NCBI RefSeq assembly: GCF_000330505.1
Contig: NW_004443506.1
Coordinates: 98,067 to 120,015, forward strand
Source: Entamoeba invadens IP1
Taxonomy: Eukaryota; Evosea; Mastigamoebida; Endamoebidae
DNA length: 21,949 nt
Direction of reading: 5' to 3'
The position numbers and the translations under genes are program-made. The notes beneath the pieces were generated by a model. That model was not told where the DNA came from. It was given only the letters and a program-made list of their open reading frames with translations, and did no database searches. Within the stretch, counting starts at the first letter, position 1. Each line of letters starts with the position of its first letter. Positions 17,647-21,949 of the stretch are shown piece by piece.

Positions 17647-18331
17647 ATTGTTTATTGTATTGTTGTGTTATTGTTGTTATTTTTTTACCAAATACATAAA
17701 GAAAAATGTATATGTTAACCTTAGGAAGGAGGAACTGGCGCCTTTGTCTCGGCTCAGTACATGAATTATTGTTATCTACCATTCCATCACACCCTTTCTA
17801 AAAATAAACTAAACAATCACTTAAATAGAGCACTTAACAATCCAAAATTTCGTATTTTTTTCTTCTAAAAAACACTTTTTTGACCAAAAAATTTGTTTAC
17901 ACATCAGAATACTTTTTATTATTGCCGAAAGTGTTAAATTATTCAGTGAAAAACAGCCTCTTTCAATCTAAATTAATAGGAAATGATAGTAATAATTTCC
18001 TTAATCGCAAAACATTAACAAATATCAAACCTTTTTTCTTTGAAAATCGGGATTATTTTTGAATTATAATATAAGGGCTTCCTCTTATTTTTCTCCCTTA
18101 TATCGAATAAAACCTTATATCTAATAACCCTTATATCGAATAATGACTGTATCATTTTTCTCTACATAAACAGAATACTTTAATAATTTATTAGGATAAT
18201 CTCATGTTAAAAAAACTAAAAATCGGGCAATTTAAAAAAACAAAACATCATCGATTGTTGTAGAAGATTCTTTTTTAAATCCATAAGAAACTTTAAAACC
18301 CTGTTTTACAGAAACAATGTTAAAATTAAAA
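17647..18331. other. Intergenic region with GC island and 15-bp repeats
   Basis: No credible gene; a 60-codon frame at 17880-18062 has no support. A GC-raised island at about 17722-17765 includes GGAAGGAGGAACTGGCGCC. Three 15-bp repeats lie at 18096-18143. Confidence 0.5.
18096..18143. repeat. Three near-identical 15-bp repeats
   Basis: CCTTATATCGAATAA occurs at 18096-18110 and 18129-18143, and with one change (CTAATAA) at 18113-18127, spaced 17 and 16 bases apart. An inverted piece, ATATAAGGG, lies at 18068-18076. Possibly repeats from a transposon end or protein-binding sites. Confidence 0.8.
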
Positions 18332-18348
18332 GAATAAACCAATAAATG
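18332..18348 (+). repeat. Target-site duplication, left copy
   Basis: GAATAAACCAATAAATG, identical to the copy at 18880-18896. The bases on either side differ between copies, so the repeat is exactly 17 bp. Confidence 0.88.
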
Positions 18349-18879
18349 CACCAAGAATTCAATTATGCGTTTCTAATTTAATTTGTTATTGGATTGCATG
18401 GCTCGGAGCAGTCTTCTCCTTCAACCATCTCTTCTCCTTCGGGACTCTCTGTTCCCGATTCGTCATGTGGAAAACAATCCAGTAAGTTTCCTGGCTCAAA
18501 GGAAGCTCTCCCATGACTCAAGTAAGTCATCAGGTCTTTCATACTAGAGATTGTGACATCCCTAATTATTTTAGGTAAGTCCAATCTGATCTTCAACAGC
18601 TTCTCTATCCTTTCCACAGAGAGCTTGTTTATCAGTCCGCTGATCGTTATGACCACTATAACAGTGGTCACACTTCGCAGATTTCTTGCACCTCGAAGCT
18701 TCTCGCAAAGCGTGTTATATTTTGACACTTTTCGGAAGTAAGCAGTGGCGAGGTTTTCATCTTTTACAATTGTGACATCAATCACATAACCCTTTTTTGC
18801 TTTATTGTCTTGCCAATAAATGTCGGGTCTTCGAGCAAAGCTTTGCCTATCATCACAGAGCAGATTTCTTTCGGCAATG
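18349..18879 (-). mobile_element. 5'-truncated LINE (non-LTR retrotransposon) 3' end
   Basis: A 531-bp segment read on the minus strand and bounded by a perfect 17-bp direct repeat. It encodes only the C-terminal restriction-like endonuclease part of a LINE ORF, followed by about 30 bases of 3' UTR. Its GC content is clearly above the flanking DNA. Entamoeba LINEs carry a CCHC and a PD-X12-14-D endonuclease and are often 5'-truncated by incomplete reverse transcription. The precise target-site duplication and intact frame suggest a fairly recent insertion. Confidence 0.85.
18378..18879 (-). pseudogene. LINE restriction-like endonuclease domain, N-terminally truncated
   Basis: Open from the truncation point (IAERNLLCDD) to TAA at 18378, about 166 residues. 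The catalytic motif is visible as RPD, then 14 residues, then D in VIDVTIV (PD-X14-D), followed by a conserved-looking helix YFRKVSKYNTLCEKLR. The domain nicks target DNA during target-primed reverse transcription. The reverse transcriptase is missing, so the copy cannot move itself. Upstream of 18879 the frame runs on into flanking target DNA to a stop at 18930-18932, so no genuine start codon exists. The acidic tail (ESPEGEEMVEGEDCSEP) ends the protein. Confidence 0.82.
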
Positions 18880-18896
18880 GAATAAACCAATAAATG
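18880..18896 (+). repeat. Target-site duplication, right copy
   Basis: GAATAAACCAATAAATG, the second copy of the 17-bp repeat that brackets the LINE fragment; it abuts the truncated 5' end of the element. Confidence 0.88.
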
Positions 18897-19830
18897 AATA
18901 AGATAAATACAGAAGACGAAATAAGGGGCTTAATTTTAAACTGCTTATTAATTTAAGCACGCTTAGACAAATTTTAAAGGAGAAGCAAAAATGAAAAACT
19001 ATTTTGAAACCGGAAATTTCACCCCCTAGGCCTGGACGGGGGAGTTTTCCACTAGAAATTTTTGTGGAATAGAAGAATGATCGAAACGTTCTTTGATGAT
19101 TTGTTTTGCTTATTTAATCCCTGATATTACGGGGAAACAATTGATAATGTTTGAAAAACACGTTTTTAATATAAACAGATCTAAAAAATGTTTATTTAAT
19201 ATTTTTGTTAAAATTGATATTTAAATAAAGTTATAATATATAGTTGTATAATAGTTGTTTTGTTATATTAAAAAATTATCTTTATATAAATGTTAGGTGA
19301 ATAAACTTATATTAACGTGATACCAATAACATTATATTAATATAAAAAGTGTTAATAATAACAATTAAATACAAAATGTTTTTATAATTAATACAAAAAA
19401 ATATTTATTAAGTTTATTTTTTTACAATTATGTTTTATTTGTAAACTATCTACATAGTATATCGATTCTAGTAGTTGTTTAAATTGTTTTTAATTAATTC
19501 TAATAACTAATTATAATAATATTTATTTAATTTAGCAATTTAAAGAAATTTAAATACAAATTATATATATTACATTCAAAAACAATTTGAACTTAACTTA
19601 CCACAACAACAATTCAATTACAAACATAAAAAATAATTATCTTATTATTTAATTGAACATAATAAAATAAAAATTATGGGAATTTATTTATTATAAACAC
19701 TTTTAATAATATTTGTAATTAGAAATGATAGCTTCCATTATTGAATTAAATCATTATTAAAACAACAACAATAAATAAAATATCAATTGTTAAATATCTT
19801 TTTTCAGTAGTAACTCATAAAAATAAATAA
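18897..19830. other. AT-rich gene-poor region with a GC-raised hairpin block at its start
   Basis: No gene is seen. Bases about 19010-19140 are GC-raised and hold several hairpins, listed separately; the rest, from about 19150 to 19830, is strongly AT-rich and shows nothing recognisable. Confidence 0.5.
19010..19140. other. GC-raised block with three consecutive hairpins
   Basis: CCCCC (19022-19026) pairs with GGGGG (19038-19042) around an 11-base loop. TTCCAC (19047-19052) pairs with GTGGAA (19064-19069) around TAGAAATTTTT. TCCC (19118-19121) faces GGGGA (19131-19135). No coding frame is present. It could be a structured non-coding RNA or a mobile-element relic; no snRNA, tRNA or snoRNA signature is clear. 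Confidence 0.45.
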
Positions 19831-20433
19831 ATGTCAACGCAACCAAGTAACTCCAATGTATCTTTAAATGATGATCCCCAGGCTGATATGTTTAAGTTGA
19901 GTATGACATTTAAACAAGTTTTGAAGTGGTTTTCAACTCGAGATAGAGACTTAAAGCGTCTTTATTATTCCCCTTTTGTGACGAATTTTATGGTGATAAA
20001 TACAAAAAACACCTTAATTTTCACATTGATAAAGTGAGAGTCAATTATCACAGAGAATTAAACCAAAATTTACTTGTCCCATTTTTAATGCACATATAAA
20101 ACACTTGATTATTTTGCTGTTAATTCTATCATTACAATTGAAAACGCTTATGCTCCCATTCTTGTTGGACTACACTACAAAAAACTACAAAAAGCTTTGA
20201 ACAAATGTATTATCACAAGAACAACTTTACAAATATCAATTGATCAATTAAATGAAGAAGCCATATTAATTGATCCAAGTATTTCTATAAAACCACACAT
20301 TTGTTATAATTTTGTTGTTTTTGACTTGGAAACAAAGAAAGTGTCAACTATGCAATTTAAGAAAAAAGTAAGTGCTTATTTTTCCCATGTTCGAAAAATA
20401 GAACACAAACAAGGATTATCATACAAACGATAG
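19831..20433 (+). pseudogene. Decayed ORF, family unknown
   Basis: Coding-like sequence starts at an ATG at 19831 (MSTQPSNSNVSLNDDPQADM) and runs to about 19970. It then shifts to another frame (CDEFYGDKYKKHLNFHIDKV, about 19974-20096) and returns to the first frame from about 20092 (YKTLDYFAVNSIITIENAYA) to a stop at 20431-20433. In the original frame TGA at 20035 and TAA at 20086 block reading. The shifted middle segment has a protein-like composition, so two compensating indels explain the pattern better than an intron. The intact form would be about 200 residues, soluble, with no signal peptide. I recognise no family. An unusual two-intron structure or sequencing errors are alternatives. 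Confidence 0.55.
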
Positions 20434-20899
20434 TTGACAATATGATAATTAGTTTTCAATTGTATAACATCAAGAGCTGTTTATTGAACATTATTGATAT
20501 TACATTCAACATAATCAATAACGTTTATTAAAAAATAAAAATAAAAGTGCTTTTTTCATCCCTTTCATTTTTCGAGTATAATAAGAAATGTAATTGAATA
20601 TTTACATTTTTGTTAAATTCATGTACTACTCTTTATTACAAACAACATTTGTATAGAAAGTAAACTATACACATACATGAGTATCAAAGTTATGGTCACA
20701 TAAAAAACATGAAAACAAAAAGTCGATTGTAACTTAAAGAAACGGGAAATCACCCAATTAGTATAAAAAATATTGCGTTTAAATGTTGGGGCATAATAAA
20801 GACAGCTTTTCAAAACACTTCAAATTAAAATTATTAATAAAATTAACCATAATTTATAATAAAATTGATAAATACATCTGGGTTTAAAAATCAATAATC
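20434..20899. other. AT-rich spacer between the two decayed ORFs
   Basis: No credible ORF, RNA gene or clear repeat was found; a 64-codon minus-strand frame within it has no supporting features. Confidence 0.5.
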
Positions 20900-21728
20900 A
20901 TGTCCAAACTACATCGGAAACTCGCTTCAAAAATGGATTTGAGAGTGTTGAGCAACAACACAAAATAAAGTTGTGCCCGTGATTTATTCGATTTTTGTGA
21001 AATGCATGCAACAGAAATCATGAAATGCCAAACACTTCAACAAATGAAATTGTTGAGAAGTGAAAAACTGCTTGAAAAGGTTTCAATTGAAACGAAGGTA
21101 ATGGTATTTCGATACAAGAAAAAGATTTTCAAATTGATAGCTTTAAAGAGTATTTAGATTTATACAAAGCAAAGACCCCACAAGAAATGTGAATGAAAAT
21201 TGAGGCATGCATCATTCACAATGAGCTTCACGACAATTTGTTTAACGAAGAGTTGTTGAAAGAAATTATACAAGTCAAACAGTGGAAAGATCACAATATC
21301 AATTTGTTTACTCATTTAAGAGATTTGCAAAATACACAAGAGTATGTATCTTCAAATATTAAAACCACTGATGATATAAGAAAATTTTAGCAGAGAATCG
21401 AAACACCACTGGTCGCTTTATTAAACATTGGATATTTGACTGGAATTTTGCTGAAAGTGAGTCGTTTAATGACATTAATAACGACCAAATGCAAATCCTC
21501 AAGCAGTGTTACAACTTCTGAGCATGGAGAGAAGACTACCTCAATAATTTTCTTGTTGTCTGTCCCGAAGTGTTATTGACAACACAAAATGTTCTAGATA
21601 TTATGCCCAAAAAATTATGTTGTGAATTTTGTTTAATTAATTCAATTATCAGTGAATACAACTTGATTGCTGTTACAACATGTTTGGTTGAAAAATCTTA
21701 TTCGATTCTTAAAAGAGTGAAAATGTGA
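20900..21728 (+). pseudogene. Second decayed ORF, family unknown
   Basis: Coding-like sequence runs from an ATG at 20900 to TGA at 21726 across three frames. Segment one (to about 21096) includes CARDLFDFCEMHATEIMKCQ and has TAA at 20966. Segment two (about 21097-21381) includes QIDSFKEYLDLYKAKTPQEM and has TGA at 21190. Segment three (from about 21381) includes TTGRFIKHWIFDWNFAESES and has TGA at 21519. That makes two frameshifts and three stops over about 275 codons. The joined composition is protein-like, rich in Leu, Lys, Glu, Phe and Trp, without a recognised domain. It may be a dead copy of a repeated gene or transposon-borne gene, like its neighbour at 19831-20433. Confidence 0.6.
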
Positions 21729-21949
21729 ATATGACAATGAAAGAGGATGAAGTCAGAATGTTTACAGTCAACAATTTTTGTTATATGTAAAAATCGTTAT
21801 CAGTATTATTATTATTTAACTATTATTTATTTGTATTTTTATTAACAATTAAACTACAATCATGCGAAAAAGCTGTCGCGTTTGGAAAAACCTGTCTTGA
21901 AAAAATATATTATAGTAAATTTATAATTACTTACTATACAGTATAGCTT
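21729..21949. other. AT-rich window end
   Basis: No gene or repeat is recognised; a short GC-raised stretch at about 21863-21890 (GCGAAAAAGCTGTCGCGTTTGG) contains GCGA and TCGC as a small inverted pair. Confidence 0.4.

Noticed and set aside
20900..21728. TGA read as tryptophan, to explain the in-frame TGAs in the second relic
   Set aside because: TGA ends the intact acyltransferase gene, and the relic also has TAA and frameshifts, so decay is the simpler explanation.

Overview
The window is nuclear DNA of an amoebozoan parasite, most probably the genus Entamoeba. The reasons are the very AT-rich intergenic DNA, densely packed genes with few and short introns, two introns that both begin GTTTGT (the Entamoeba 5' splice signal), and several genes with an AATGAACT/GAACT box 10-40 bases before the start codon, as in the Entamoeba GAAC core promoter. 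A LINE fragment with a restriction-like endonuclease domain also fits. Species cannot be fixed from the sequence alone; E. invadens is a guess.

Left half (1-11.9 kb), gene-dense. On the minus strand lie an Nsp1/Nup62-type nucleoporin (431-3061), ribosomal protein S4 (3518-4504) and a small secreted, charge-segregated protein (4796-5173). On the plus strand a three-exon gene (5863-10862) encodes a 1523-residue protein with tandem calponin-homology domains and a very long coiled coil. I rebuilt it from three open segments whose intron phases match exactly. It converges, with a 50-base gap, on a minus-strand PP2C phosphatase (10913-11938).

Middle (11.9-17.7 kb). A hairpin-forming MITE-like relic (12328-12442) precedes a glycerophosphocholine acyltransferase of the Gpc1/DUF2838 family (12960-14003). 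A 2.5 kb AT-rich region without credible genes follows, holding three strong hairpins, and then an unrecognised 386-residue protein (16486-17646) whose true start is set by a GAAC box that overlaps an upstream ATG.

Right end (17.7-21.9 kb), accessory and decaying. A 5'-truncated LINE tail (18349-18879) encodes an endonuclease domain and is flanked by a perfect 17-bp target-site duplication. There is also a three-copy 15-bp repeat, a GC-raised block with several hairpins (19000-19140), and two decayed protein-coding relics (19831-20433 and 20900-21728) that I could trace across frameshifts and stops but not assign to a family.

The genes form no pathway; they are ordinary housekeeping, cytoskeletal, signalling and lipid genes next to a repeat-rich, gene-poor zone. 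The strongest observations are the rebuilt CH-coiled-coil gene, the dated LINE insertion, the FG-poor Nup62, the lysine-tailed RPS4 and the two unidentified relic ORFs. No clearly new system is demonstrated.
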